Source of the DNA: JANNAV01 sp031384695
GTDB lineage: Bacteria; Pseudomonadota; Alphaproteobacteria; Rhodobacterales; Rhodobacteraceae
DNA length: 55,730 nt
Assembly: GCA_031384695.1 (NCBI GenBank)
Contig: JANNAV010000166.1
Location: 1 to 55,730, forward strand
Direction of reading: 5' to 3'
In this document: positions 23,565 through 31,770 of the stretch, one piece after another
Layout: every line of letters begins with the position of its first letter
Position numbering within the stretch: position 1 is the first letter of the stretch
Program-made: the position numbers and the translations under genes
The notes under the pieces: model-generated
Database searches by the model: none
What the model was told of the DNA's origin: nothing
Seen by the model: the letters and a program-made list of their open reading frames with translations, nothing else

Positions 23565-25658
23565 ATGGCGACAACCGCAGATGCCCGCGCACGTTCGCGC
23601 CCGATGACCGGGGAAGAGAAGAAGGTGATTCTCGCCTCTTCCGCCGGAACCATCTTCGAATGGTACGATTTTTACCTGTTCGGCTCATTGGCCGCCATCA
23701 TCGGGGCGCAGTTCTTTGCGCCCTTCCCTGAGGCCACCCGCAACGTGTTCGCCCTGCTGGCCTTTGCGGCAGGCTTTATCGTGCGCCCGTTCGGCGCACT
23801 GGTGTTCGGCTCGCTGGGGGATCTGATCGGCCGGAAATACACCTTCCTGATGACCATCCTGATCATGGGTTTCTCAACCTTCTTCGTCGGCCTGCTGCCC
23901 AGCTATCAAAGCTGGGGTATTGCGGCTCCGATCATCCTGATCGCCTTGCGCATGCTGCAGGGCCTTGCCTTGGGCGGCGAATACGGTGGCGCTGCGATCT
24001 ATGTGGCCGAACACGCCCCCGCCAATCAGCGCGGCTACTTTACCGCCTTCATCCAGACCACGGCGACGCTTGGCCTTTTGCTGTCGCTGATCGTGATCGT
24101 GTCGGTTCAGGGCTATGTCAACGGTGCCTATCCGGACCAGCCGGTGCTGGATGCGGTCGGTGCGGCGGTGATGAACGCCGACGGCACGCCGCAGATGATG
24201 AAGGCGTTCAACGCCTGGGGCTGGCGCATCCCGTTCCTTGGGTCGATCTTCCTGTTGGCCATCTCGCTCTACATCCGTCTGCAGATGAATGAATCCCCCG
24301 CCTTCAAGAAGATGAAGGAAGAGGGTGCCGGTTCCAAAGCGCCGCTGCGCGAAGCCTTCGGCAACTGGAGAAATGGCAGAATCGCCCTGATCGCGCTGTT
24401 CGGTCTGACGGCGGGGCAGGCAGTTGTCTGGTACTCGGGCCAGTTCTACGCGCTGTTCTTCATGCAAAACGTGATCAAGGTCGACAGCTTTACCGCCAAC
24501 GTCATGGTGGCATGGTCGCTGATCCTGGGCACCGGCGGCTTCCTGTTCTTCGGTGCCCTGTCCGACCGCATCGGCCGCAAGCCGATCATTCTGGCAGGCT
24601 GCCTGATCGCCGCGATCACTTATCTGCCGGTGTTCAACTTTCTGACGAAAACCGCCAACCCGGCCCTCTATGCGGCGCACCAGACTCCGGTCACGGTGAC
24701 GGCGAACGAGGCCGATTGCTCGTTCCAGTTCAACCCGACCAATACCGTGACCTTCTCCAACTCTTGCGACGTGGCAAAGTCTTTGCTGGCCAAAACATCG
24801 GTCAACTACGAGACGGTGCTTGATACGGCCACCACCACGGCGCAGGTCAAAGTCGGGGAGACGGTGATCGCATCCTATGATGCCGGTGTGAACAAAGCCG
24901 CAATCGCGGCGGCCAAGACCGGGCTGGAAACCGCCAAGGCTGCGATCAGTGAAAGCCTGCTTGCGGCATTGACCGGTGGCGAAGCGGCCGCCAAAGCCGC
25001 CGCAACCGCTGTTGCAACGGCAGAAGGCGCGGTGAAGAAGCTGGCCGACGGCACCGACGAGGCCGCAAAGACGGCAGCACAAGCCGCCCTTGATGCCGCC
25101 AACGCTGCAACTCCGGCAGCGCAGGCTGCTCTGGATGCCGCGCGTGCAGCGGTTCCTGCCGATGCACTGGCCGCTTACGATGCGGCTGCGGCAACGGTTG
25201 CTGCGGAAAGTGGCGTCAAAGCCGGTTTCGAGAAGGGCGTGAACGATGCGCTGAAGGCGGCGGGCTATCCGCTGGTTGCCAAAGACAACACCACCGTCGC
25301 CGTGGCGCAAACCTTCATCGACATCTTCACCGCGCAAAAGCTGACGATTATCGCGGTGCTGACCTACCTCATCATCCTGGTGACGATGGTGTACGGCCCG
25401 ATTGCCGCGATGCTGGTGGAGTTGTTCCCGACGCGCATCCGCTATTCCGGCCTGTCGCTGCCCTACCACATCGGCAACGGCTGGTTCGGCGGGTTGATGC
25501 CCGCCACCGCCTTTGCCATCAGCGCCCAGACCGGCAACATCTATGCGGGCCTGTGGTACGCCATCGTGGTGGCGCTGATGACCGTGGTGATCGGCACTCT
25601 GTTCGTGCCGAACGGCACCCACAAGAAAGACATCTTTGCGGATGACAACGCCCGCTAA
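23565..25658 (+). CDS. MHS family MFS transporter with large Ala-rich periplasmic insertion
   Basis: A 697-residue major facilitator of the metabolite:H+ symporter type (normally about 430-550). The start motif SSAGTIFEWYDFYLFGSLA and the loops FGSLGDLIGRKYTFL, GLALGGEYGGAAIYVAEHAP and GALSDRIGRKPIIL are canonical for MHS (ProP/ShiA/acetate-type) carriers. Helices 10-12 resume at KLTIIAVLTYLIILVTMVYGP, with ELFPTRIRYSGLSLPYHIGNGWFGG. Between helices 9 and 10, residues about 363-588 form an extra, mostly extracytoplasmic region with two Cys (385, 401) and long Ala/Lys/Glu helices. GGGAGG precedes the ATG at 23565. Being next to acs suggests an acetate or short-chain acid importer; the insert has no recognised function. 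Confidence 0.88.
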   Translation: MATTADARARSRPMTGEEKKVILASSAGTIFEWYDFYLFGSLAAIIGAQFFAPFPEATRNVFALLAFAAGFIVRPFGALVFGSLGDLIGRKYTFLMTILIMGFSTFFVGLLPSYQSWGIAAPIILIALRMLQGLALGGEYGGAAIYVAEHAPANQRGYFTAFIQTTATLGLLLSLIVIVSVQGYVNGAYPDQPVLDAVGAAVMNADGTPQMMKAFNAWGWRIPFLGSIFLLAISLYIRLQMNESPAFKKMKEEGAGSKAPLREAFGNWRNGRIALIALFGLTAGQAVVWYSGQFYALFFMQNVIKVDSFTANVMVAWSLILGTGGFLFFGALSDRIGRKPIILAGCLIAAITYLPVFNFLTKTANPALYAAHQTPVTVTANEADCSFQFNPTNTVTFSNSCDVAKSLLAKTSVNYETVLDTATTTAQVKVGETVIASYDAGVNKAAIAAAKTGLETAKAAISESLLAALTGGEAAAKAAATAVATAEGAVKKLADGTDEAAKTAAQAALDAANAATPAAQAALDAARAAVPADALAAYDAAAATVAAESGVKAGFEKGVNDALKAAGYPLVAKDNTTVAVAQTFIDIFTAQKLTIIAVLTYLIILVTMVYGPIAAMLVELFPTRIRYSGLSLPYHIGNGWFGGLMPATAFAISAQTGNIYAGLWYAIVVALMTVVIGTLFVPNGTHKKDIFADDNAR

Positions 25659-25668
25659 AGCGGTCTGA

Positions 25669-25697
25669 GGCGGGCCGGGAGATCTTCCCGGCCCGCC
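25669..25697. terminator. strong bidirectional terminator hairpin
   Basis: GGCGGGCCGGGA (25669-25680) and TCCCGGCCCGCC (25686-25697) form a perfect 12-base stem with a 5-base loop. It lies between the stop of the MHS transporter and the stop of the convergent membrane-protein gene, as expected of a shared terminator. No long T-run is present on either side. Confidence 0.75.
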
Positions 25698-25702
25698 GTT
25701 AC

Positions 25703-25978
25703 CTATCTGCGGCTGCGTTGAAACAAGGCCCAGGCCGCCATCACGCCCGCCATCAAAATCCCATTGGCCAGCACCCCAAGTGCGATCACCTGCCAAAGCG
25801 GCGCCGGCAACACCGTCTGCATCGTAGTCGGGATCAGCACCGCCACAAACACGATGCCAAGGGCGAGCGGCAGCCAGATCCCCGTAGCACCCCGCGTGCG
25901 CTGCATGGTGGCAAAAAGTGCGATCAGCAGCCCGACGCGGAACGGATCAACAAGCAAATTCAGCAACAGCGCGATCAT
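25703..25978 (-). CDS. small hypothetical membrane protein
   Basis: A 91-residue protein with three predicted membrane segments (MIALLLNLLVDPFRVGLLIALFATM; GIWLPLALGIVFVAVLIP; WQVIALGVLANGILMAGVMAAWALF, each quoted only in outline here) and a short basic tail, FQRSRR. The ATG at 25978 has AAGGATGGGAAG upstream; a longer frame to 26116 is Arg/Gly-rich and unlikely to be translated. It converges on the MHS transporter across a strong hairpin. I do not recognise a family. Confidence 0.6.
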   Translation of the reverse strand: MIALLLNLLVDPFRVGLLIALFATMQRTRGATGIWLPLALGIVFVAVLIPTTMQTVLPAPLWQVIALGVLANGILMAGVMAAWALFQRSRR

Positions 25979-26312
25979 GGACTTCCCATCCTTCAGCGCC
26001 CACCCGCGCCCTTGCCACGGCCCACGGGCGAACGCCCGCCACCCGATGTCCGCATATCGACGTTTCCGCCCGCTTGGCAAGCGTTTTGCCAAAGAGGGGG
26101 GCTGTCTGCCCCCCACGGCCTGCGGCCTCCCCCCGAGGATATTTAAGCAGTAAAGAACCGGGGAAGCAGAAGATCCAGCACCCTGTCGGCGGATGACTCC
26201 AGCCGCAGGGTGCCTTCTTCACTGGCGATCATCGGCGTCCCCGCCTGTACCGCCAAGACAGAGTCTGCGATTCGGGTTAAAGCCCGATTAACCTTGACGC
26301 CTTCTTTGCTGC
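25979..26312. other. 334-base gene-poor region bounded by facing repeats
   Basis: The region between the small membrane-protein gene and truA holds one repeat copy (26093-26150) and the space up to the second copy. Inside, a TTGGCAA/TTGCCAA hairpin lies near 26080-26098. A minus-strand frame stays open from inside the right repeat to a TAA in the left one. Its only ATG start (26232) would give 29 residues, beginning MIASEEGTLRLESSADRV and ending LLLPRFFTA. It reads like real protein but has no convincing ribosome-binding site, so it may be the remnant of a larger gene. Confidence 0.45.
26093..26150 (+). repeat. GGATATTTAAGCAG hairpin repeat, copy 1
   Basis: The order is a C/G hairpin (GGGGGGC-TGTCT-GCCCCCC), a second small GC hairpin, then CCCCCCGAGGATATTTAAGCAG (ends at 26150). 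The same arrangement occurs in inverted orientation at 26312-26367, so the two GGATATTT ends face each other across about 160 bases. From memory, sequences of this kind are common at gene ends in Rhodobacteraceae; that is a recollection, not a search result. Confidence 0.7.
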
Positions 26313-26367
26313 TTAAATATCCTCAGGGGGTGAGCCCGAAACGGGCGAGGGGGGCAGATGCCCCCCT
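26312..26367 (-). repeat. GGATATTTAAGCAG hairpin repeat, copy 2, inside the truA 3' end
   Basis: On the minus strand this reads as a GGGGGGCATCTGCCCCCC hairpin, a GCCCG-TTTC-GGGC hairpin and CCCCCTGAGGATATTTAAGCAG. It supplies the last codons and the stop (TAA at 26315-26313) of truA, adding a tail ending SPPEDI. The central TAAATATCC stretch and the flanking hairpins match copy 1. Confidence 0.7.
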
Positions 26368-27152
26368 GCGGCGGCTGGTCCGGGCGCGAAGGGGTCGGTC
26401 GGGTAGCCAACCCCTGTCAGGTACAACCCCTGCGGCGGGCAAACCGGGCCGCAGGCGGCGCGGCTCCGCGCGTCAAGCGCCCGTTTCACATCCGTCGCAG
26501 ACCAGGCACCCGCCCCCACCTGCGCCAGCGTGCCCACCATCGAGCGCACCTGATTGTGCAGGAAACTGCGGGCGCGAAACTGAAACCGGTACTCCACCCC
26601 GCCGGCAACCTCTTGTTCGGAAATGCTGATCTCGTCCAGCGTCTTCACCGGGCTTGCCGCCTGACAATGCACCGCGCGAAAGGTGGTGAAATCATGCTTG
26701 CCCAGCAGATGCCCGGCCCCCGCCTGCATCGCCCCCAGATCAAGCGCCGACGGCACCCGCCACACCCGCCCGCGCTCGTGCGTGACCGGTGCGCGCCGTG
26801 CCACCAGCCGGAACAGATACCGCCGCTCGCGCGCCGAAAACCGGGCGTGAAACTCCTCCGGCACCCGTGCTATCGCCAGCACCGCCACCGGATCGGGGCG
26901 CAGATGGTGGTTTATCGCACCGCACAGCCGGGCGGGATCCCAGTCGCGCGCCAGATCGCAATGCGCCACCTGCCCCGTCGCATGCACCCCCGCATCGGTG
27001 CGCCCCGCCGCCGCCACCACATGCGGCCCCGGCTCCAGCCGGCCCAGCGCCGCCTCGATAGCGGCCTGCACCGTCGGCTGCCCCGCCGCCTGGCGCTGCC
27101 AGCCGTTGAACGGGCCTCCGTCGTAATCGATCAGCAGGGCATATCTGGCCAT
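26313..27152 (-). CDS. truA: tRNA pseudouridine(38-40) synthase TruA
   Basis: A 279-residue enzyme that converts uridines 38-40 of the tRNA anticodon arm to pseudouridine. The N-terminus YALLIDYDGGPFNGWQRQ is diagnostic, and the catalytic aspartate is in AAGRTDAGVHATGQVAH. FRARSFLHNQVRSMVGTL and PPQGLYLTGVGYP are the conserved C-terminal motifs. The family normally ends soon after GVGYP; here about 24 residues (from TDPFAPGP to SPPEDI) follow, encoded largely by the repeat at 26312-26367, so the tail looks like a repeat-derived extension rather than a functional domain. Confidence 0.96.
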   Translation of the reverse strand: MARYALLIDYDGGPFNGWQRQAAGQPTVQAAIEAALGRLEPGPHVVAAAGRTDAGVHATGQVAHCDLARDWDPARLCGAINHHLRPDPVAVLAIARVPEEFHARFSARERRYLFRLVARRAPVTHERGRVWRVPSALDLGAMQAGAGHLLGKHDFTTFRAVHCQAASPVKTLDEISISEQEVAGGVEYRFQFRARSFLHNQVRSMVGTLAQVGAGAWSATDVKRALDARSRAACGPVCPPQGLYLTGVGYPTDPFAPGPAAAGGHLPPSPVSGSPPEDI

Positions 27153-27254
27153 GCCTCCGGTTACTCAAACTCCACAGCGCTGTCCATACCGCCGTTTCCC
27201 CCTACCCAGCACCGCCCGTCATGCCTATGTTTGCCCCGAACCAAGGAGCGCCGC

Positions 27255-28664
27255 GTGGTCATCTCTGCCCTAACCGACGGGATAACCCGCTCTCTTGAAG
27301 GCGCTGGCGCCGCCCTCTCGGGCAGCTTTTTCGAGCCCAGCCTGCGGCTTGGCGTCACCGGCCTGTCGCGCGCGGGCAAGACCGTGTTCATCACCGGGCT
27401 GGTCGCCAACCTGCTCAACCGCGGCCGGATGACCCAGTTGCAGGCCGCTGGCCGCATCGAGGCCGTCTATCTGCAACCACAGCCCGATCTCACCTTGCCG
27501 CGCTTTGACTACGAATCCCATCTCGCGGCCCTGACTGGCGACGATCCGCGCTGGCCGCAATCCACCCGCGCCATATCCGAGTTGCGCCTGTCGTTCCGCA
27601 CCCGGCCGTCGGGGCTGTTTGCCGCCTTCAAAGGCCCGCAAACCCTGCATCTGGATATCGTCGATTATCCCGGCGAATGGCTGCTGGATCTGGCCCTGCT
27701 GGATAAATCCTACGCCGACTGGTCCGAGGCCACGCTAACCCGCATCGCCAAACGCCCGGAGGCCGCCGATTTCATGGCCACCGCGCGTGCCGAAGACGGT
27801 GCTCTGCGTCTGGACGAGGCGCGCGCACGGGCCCTTGCCGCCAGCTTTACCGCCTATCTGACGGCGGCCCGCGCCAATGGCTGGTCCGATTGCACGCCGG
27901 GCCGGTTCCTGCTGCCGGGTGATCTGGCGGGCTCGCCGGTGCTCACCTTCGCGCCCTTGCCAAAACCCGCCTCCACCCCCCGCGCCTGCCTGTGGCGCGA
28001 GATGCAGCGCCGCTTTGATGCCTATAAATCCCGCGTGGTGCAGCCGTTCTTCCGCGATCACTTCGCCCGTATCGACCGGCAGGTGGTGCTGGTTGATGTG
28101 CTGGGGGCGATCCATCAGGGCCCCGCCGCCACCGAAGACCTGCGCCGCACCATGGCCGAGGTGCTGGCCGCGTTTCGCCCCGGCCGCAACGGCTGGCTGA
28201 CGGCCCTGCTGGGCGGCAAACGGGTGGAGCGGATCCTGTTTGCTGCCACCAAGGCCGACCATCTGCACCACAGCCAGCACCCGGCCCTGACCGCGATCAT
28301 GGATGCGATGCTGATCGAGGCCAAAACCCGCGCCGATTTCGCCGGGGCCAGAACCGCCGCCATGTCACTTGCCGCCCTGCGCTGTACGGTCGAGGAAACC
28401 CTGCCGCGCGACGGGATCAGCCTTGATGCCGTGCGCGGGCGCCTGCTGCAAACCGGCAAACAGGCCGTCATGTACCCCGGCCAACTGCCGCAAGACCCCG
28501 CCCGCCTGCTGGCGCCCGCCCGCGAAGGGGCCGCGCGCTGGCTGGATGCCGATTACGCCCTGATGGCCTTCGCCCCCGCCCGCATCCGCCTGAAACCCGG
28601 CGACGGCCCGCCGCATATCCGGCTGGACCGCGCCGCCGAGTTCCTGTTCGGAGACCGCCTCTGA
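27255..28664 (+). CDS. ycjX: YcjX family GTPase-like protein
   Basis: A 469-residue DUF463/YcjX protein, a P-loop NTPase associated with envelope stress in enterobacteria. Walker A is GLSRAGKTVF (about residue 35), preceded by the family start LTDGITRSLEGAGAALSG; the core LHLDIVDYPGEWLLDLALLDKSY contains the Walker B-like Asp. AATKADHLHHSQHP gives the KAD specificity motif. The start is a GTG at 27255 with AAGGAG 6 bases upstream; no ATG fits. It overlaps the next gene by one base (TGATG), so the pair is co-translated. In E. coli ycjX and ycjF are also adjacent. Confidence 0.92.
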   Translation: MVISALTDGITRSLEGAGAALSGSFFEPSLRLGVTGLSRAGKTVFITGLVANLLNRGRMTQLQAAGRIEAVYLQPQPDLTLPRFDYESHLAALTGDDPRWPQSTRAISELRLSFRTRPSGLFAAFKGPQTLHLDIVDYPGEWLLDLALLDKSYADWSEATLTRIAKRPEAADFMATARAEDGALRLDEARARALAASFTAYLTAARANGWSDCTPGRFLLPGDLAGSPVLTFAPLPKPASTPRACLWREMQRRFDAYKSRVVQPFFRDHFARIDRQVVLVDVLGAIHQGPAATEDLRRTMAEVLAAFRPGRNGWLTALLGGKRVERILFAATKADHLHHSQHPALTAIMDAMLIEAKTRADFAGARTAAMSLAALRCTVEETLPRDGISLDAVRGRLLQTGKQAVMYPGQLPQDPARLLAPAREGAARWLDADYALMAFAPARIRLKPGDGPPHIRLDRAAEFLFGDRL

Positions 28665-29677
28665 TGGCCGACACCCACCGCCCCCTGCTGCTTGAGATCG
28701 AAGACCGCGCCGAGGCCGATCCCGCCAGCGCCACCGCATACCCCGAGGCATTTGCCGATGGGTTGCCGCAGGGCCGCGCCATGCAAGGTGCCGCCCGCCT
28801 TGCCACCCGCCGCGCATCACTGCTGGGCCGGATGGCGTTCTGGGTGTTCGGCAGCCTCTTCACCCTGATCCTCACCGTCAGCGCCACCAACTTCGTGACC
28901 GCCCTTTTTGCCAGCAACACCGCCCTTGGCTGGGCCGCCTTCGTGCTGCTGCTGCTGGCCCTCGGCCTCACCCTGATTGCCGCCGGCCGCGAACTGGCCG
29001 CCTATGCCCGCATGGCCCGGATCGACCGGCTGCGCGCCGCCGCCATCACCGCGCGCGCCACCGCCGATCCGGCTGCCGCCCGCGCCGTGCTGGCCCAGCT
29101 TGCCAGCCTTTACGCAAGCAGCCCCGCCACCGCCTGGGGTCGCGCCCGCCTGACCGAACGCGCCCCCGAGATCTTTGATGCCGACGCCCTGCTGTCTCTG
29201 GCCGAAGCCGAACTGATGGCCCCCCTCGATGCCGCCGCCCTGACCGAGATCGAGGCCGCCGCCCGCCAGGTGGCCACCGTCACGGCATTGGTGCCCCTGG
29301 CCCTCGCCGATGTCGCCACCGCCCTTTATGCCAACCTGAAACTGATCCGCCGCCTGTCCGAGATCTATGCCGGCCGCTCGGGCAGTCTGGGCAGCCTGCG
29401 CCTGCTGCGCCGGGTGTTCGCGGCCCTGCTTGCCGCAGGGGCGATGGCGCTGGCCGATGATCTGATAGGCTCGGTCGCGGGCGGCGGTATCCTGGCCAAA
29501 CTGTCGCGGCGGTTTGGCGAAGGTGTGGTCAACGGCGCCCTCACCGCCCGCGTCGGCCTCGCCGCGATGGAGCAGTGCCGCCCGCTGCCCTTCGTGGCAT
29601 TGCCAAAACCCGGCACCTCCGCCACCACCTCGCGCGCATTGGCAGGCCTGTTCGGGCGCGCCGCGGAACAGCCATAG
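28664..29677 (+). CDS. ycjF: YcjF family (DUF697) membrane protein
   Basis: A 337-residue inner-membrane protein. An acidic cytoplasmic N-terminus (MADTHRPLLLEIEDRAEADP) is followed by two membrane helices (residues about 60-115, WVFGSLFTLILTVSATNFV and FVLLLLALGLTLIAAG). The C-terminal DUF697/TIGR01620 region has LVPLALADVATALYANLKLIRRLSEIYAGRSGSLGS and the closing CRPLPF motif. The partner YcjX overlaps it by one base. The pair is conserved across proteobacteria with a suspected role in envelope stress; the molecular activity is unknown. Confidence 0.9.
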   Translation: MADTHRPLLLEIEDRAEADPASATAYPEAFADGLPQGRAMQGAARLATRRASLLGRMAFWVFGSLFTLILTVSATNFVTALFASNTALGWAAFVLLLLALGLTLIAAGRELAAYARMARIDRLRAAAITARATADPAAARAVLAQLASLYASSPATAWGRARLTERAPEIFDADALLSLAEAELMAPLDAAALTEIEAAARQVATVTALVPLALADVATALYANLKLIRRLSEIYAGRSGSLGSLRLLRRVFAALLAAGAMALADDLIGSVAGGGILAKLSRRFGEGVVNGALTARVGLAAMEQCRPLPFVALPKPGTSATTSRALAGLFGRAAEQP

Positions 29678-29686
29678 CCGCCGCCC

Positions 29687-29742
29687 TCAGATCTCCGCCC
29701 TCAGATCCCCGCCCTCAGATCCCCGCTCTCAGATCCCCGCCA
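29687..29742 (-). repeat. 14-bp tandem repeat, 4 copies, over the stop codon of the ArgE-like gene
   Basis: Units begin at 29687, 29701, 29715 and 29729 (TCAGATCTCCGCCC, TCAGATCCCCGCCC and close variants). The last unit contains the true stop of the minus-strand gene (TCA at 29729-29731, that is TGA). The others repeat this stop and the GATC around it, out of frame because the unit is 14 bases. The block occupies the space after ycjF. Confidence 0.85.
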
Positions 29743-30883
29743 CCAGCCGTTCGATCAATGCCGCCAGCATCGCCTCGCAGCGCGCCATCTGCTCCACGCT
29801 CACATATTCATCGGGCTTGTGCCCCTGCGCCATCGACCCCGGCCCGCAGATCACCGTCGGTATCCCCAGCCGCGCCGCGAACAGCCCGCCCTCGGTGCCG
29901 AAGGCCACCTTCATCGTACCATTCGCCCCGGTCAGCGATTTCACGAACCGCACCACGCCTGCGTCCGTCGGCGTCGCCAACCCCGGATAATCCCAAAGCC
30001 GCTCTACCCGGATCGCCACTTCGGGAAACTCCGCCCGCAAAGGCGCGCAAATACCCTCCGCCGCCGCCTCCAAAGCGGCAATCAACGCCCCGGTATCCTC
30101 GCCCGCCAATGACCGGATCTCGAACTCCACCACGGCCCGCTGCGGCACGATGTTCACCTGAACCCCGCCGTTCAGCTTGCCCACATGCAGCGTGGTATAG
30201 GGCACGTCATAATCCCCGTCGCGCAAGCCTTCCGCCACCAACAGCACCTGCAACCCCCGAACCGCATTGACAAAATCCACCGCCAGATGCAGCGCATTCA
30301 GCGCCATCGGGGCCAGCGCCGAATGCCCCTCGCGGCCCGCACACACCGCGCGCAACGCGATCTTGCCCTTGTGCCCGGTGGCCACCTGCATCCCCGTAGG
30401 TTCGCCCACGATGCACATCAAAGGCCGCACCGGGGCCTGCGCCAGCATGTCGATCAGCGAGCCCACACCGATACAGCCGATCTCCTCGTCATAAGACAGC
30501 GCCAGATGCAGCGGCACCCGCAAATCCCGCCCCGCAGCGGCAATCATCGCGGCAATCGCACAGGCCACAAACCCCTTCATGTCGGCGGCCCCCCGCCCAT
30601 AATACCGCCCGTCCCGCTCGGTCAGGGCAAAGGGATCAACGCTCCACGCCTGCCCCTCCGCCGGCACCACATCGGTATGCCCCGACAGCATCACACCCGC
30701 CCGGCCCTCCGGCCCGGTGCTGGCAAACAGATTGGCCTTACCGCCGCCCGCATCCGGGATCAGCACCGAAGCCACCCCCGCCGCATCCAGCACCCCCTGC
30801 ACATAGCGCATCAGCGCCATGTTCGGCCTGGCACTCACCGTGTCAAACGCCATCAACCGCTCGAATATCGCCCGCACCGGCAT
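29729..30883 (-). CDS. argE: acetylornithine deacetylase-like M20 metallopeptidase
   Basis: A 384-residue zinc aminoacylase of the ArgE/DapE (M20) family; ArgE removes acetyl from N-acetylornithine in arginine synthesis. Metal and catalytic signatures are LSGHTDVVPAEG (His and catalytic Asp), YGRGAADMKGFVA (bridging Asp), SYDEEIGCIG (base Glu and ligand Glu), CIVGEPTG, and the late HKPDEYVSV histidine. The dimerisation lid carries GREGHSA. Length and motif spacing fit ArgE best, though succinyl-diaminopimelate desuccinylase or another aminoacylase is possible. GGAGG lies 6 bases before the ATG at 30883. It converges with ycjF over a tandem repeat. Confidence 0.88.
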   Translation of the reverse strand: MPVRAIFERLMAFDTVSARPNMALMRYVQGVLDAAGVASVLIPDAGGGKANLFASTGPEGRAGVMLSGHTDVVPAEGQAWSVDPFALTERDGRYYGRGAADMKGFVACAIAAMIAAAGRDLRVPLHLALSYDEEIGCIGVGSLIDMLAQAPVRPLMCIVGEPTGMQVATGHKGKIALRAVCAGREGHSALAPMALNALHLAVDFVNAVRGLQVLLVAEGLRDGDYDVPYTTLHVGKLNGGVQVNIVPQRAVVEFEIRSLAGEDTGALIAALEAAAEGICAPLRAEFPEVAIRVERLWDYPGLATPTDAGVVRFVKSLTGANGTMKVAFGTEGGLFAARLGIPTVICGPGSMAQGHKPDEYVSVEQMARCEAMLAALIERLVAGI

Positions 30884-31046
30884 GCCCGCCCTCCCCCGTT
30901 GCCGCAAACCTAGCGCCTTCGCCGCCCACCCGAAAGCCCCACCCGAAAGCCCCGCCCACACCGCGCTTTCCATCGCCGCGCCGGAATGCAAGACTTGCCC
31001 GAACCGCCCCACATCCGGGCGATGCCACAAAGGGACCAACCCCGCC

Positions 31047-31763
31047 ATGCGCCTCGCAATCTTCCTCGCCACCACCGCCCTCTGCCTGCCCGCCATGGCG
31101 CAAGATACCACCCCCCCCAACGTCAACACCGCCGCCACCGGCACCAAAGGCAGCGTGGCGCAGATGGCGCTGGCCTATGATCTTTACGCGCTGGGTCTGG
31201 CCCGCAAAGACGCGCTGACCGTGCTCACCGCCGCAAAACTCGCCGCCGGCGTCGAGGTGAAACCGGTCGAACAGAAGAAAACCACCACTGGCACCGGGAT
31301 CGCGGATCAGCAGGACGCCGCCCCCGCCCCTGAAGTCCCCGCCCCTGAAGCCCCCGCCCCGGAAGCCCCCGCCCCCGATGCCGCCACGATGATGGCCACC
31401 GCCCGCGCGCTGGCAGGCGAGGACGAACTGCTCGCAGGTCTGATCGACGATGCCGAACTGGAAACCACCCGCGACCGGCTGAGCGGCGCCACCGCCACCC
31501 ATTCGCGCCTTGCCGCAGGCCAGACCGACACCTGGGAAGTGCCCTTCTACGCCGACGGCACCGCCGAAATCGCCGTGCTGGGCGACGGTGATGCCAACCT
31601 CGACATGCTGGTCACCGATGAGAACGGCAACACCATCTGCTATGATGTCAGCTGGTCCGATACCATCTATTGCGATTTCATCCCCGCCCGGAACGGCTAC
31701 TTCACCGTCACCGTCCAGAACAACGGCCAACGGCCCAACAGCTATTCTCTGATGACGAACTAG
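31047..31763 (+). CDS. secreted hypothetical protein with Pro/Ala repeat and pre-peptidase-like C-terminal domain
   Basis: A 238-residue exported protein. The signal peptide MRLAIFLATTALCLPAMA ends before QD. The middle contains a coding repeat of PAPEA/PAPEV units (31315-31380) that acts as a linker. Residues about 150-238 (HSRLAAGQTDTWEVPFYADG, GDGDANLDMLVTDENGN, YFTVTVQNNG) have the beta-sandwich pattern of bacterial pre-peptidase C-terminal domains, with two Cys (CYDV, IYCDF) that could pair. No catalytic domain is present. It is divergent from the argE-like gene, and a dispersed repeat begins eight bases after its stop. Confidence 0.75.
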   Translation: MRLAIFLATTALCLPAMAQDTTPPNVNTAATGTKGSVAQMALAYDLYALGLARKDALTVLTAAKLAAGVEVKPVEQKKTTTGTGIADQQDAAPAPEVPAPEAPAPEAPAPDAATMMATARALAGEDELLAGLIDDAELETTRDRLSGATATHSRLAAGQTDTWEVPFYADGTAEIAVLGDGDANLDMLVTDENGNTICYDVSWSDTIYCDFIPARNGYFTVTVQNNGQRPNSYSLMTN

Positions 31764-31770
31764 GGTCTGT

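Noticed and set aside
26143..26232. A 29-residue minus-strand ORF between the facing repeats, as an independent gene.
   Set aside because: No clear ribosome-binding site, and the frame continues upstream of its ATG without a start. It is treated as a possible remnant in the region note.
31315..31380. A third tandem repeat comparable to those over stop codons.
   Set aside because: It is in frame inside a gene and encodes PAPEA linker units, a common way to build Pro-rich spacers.
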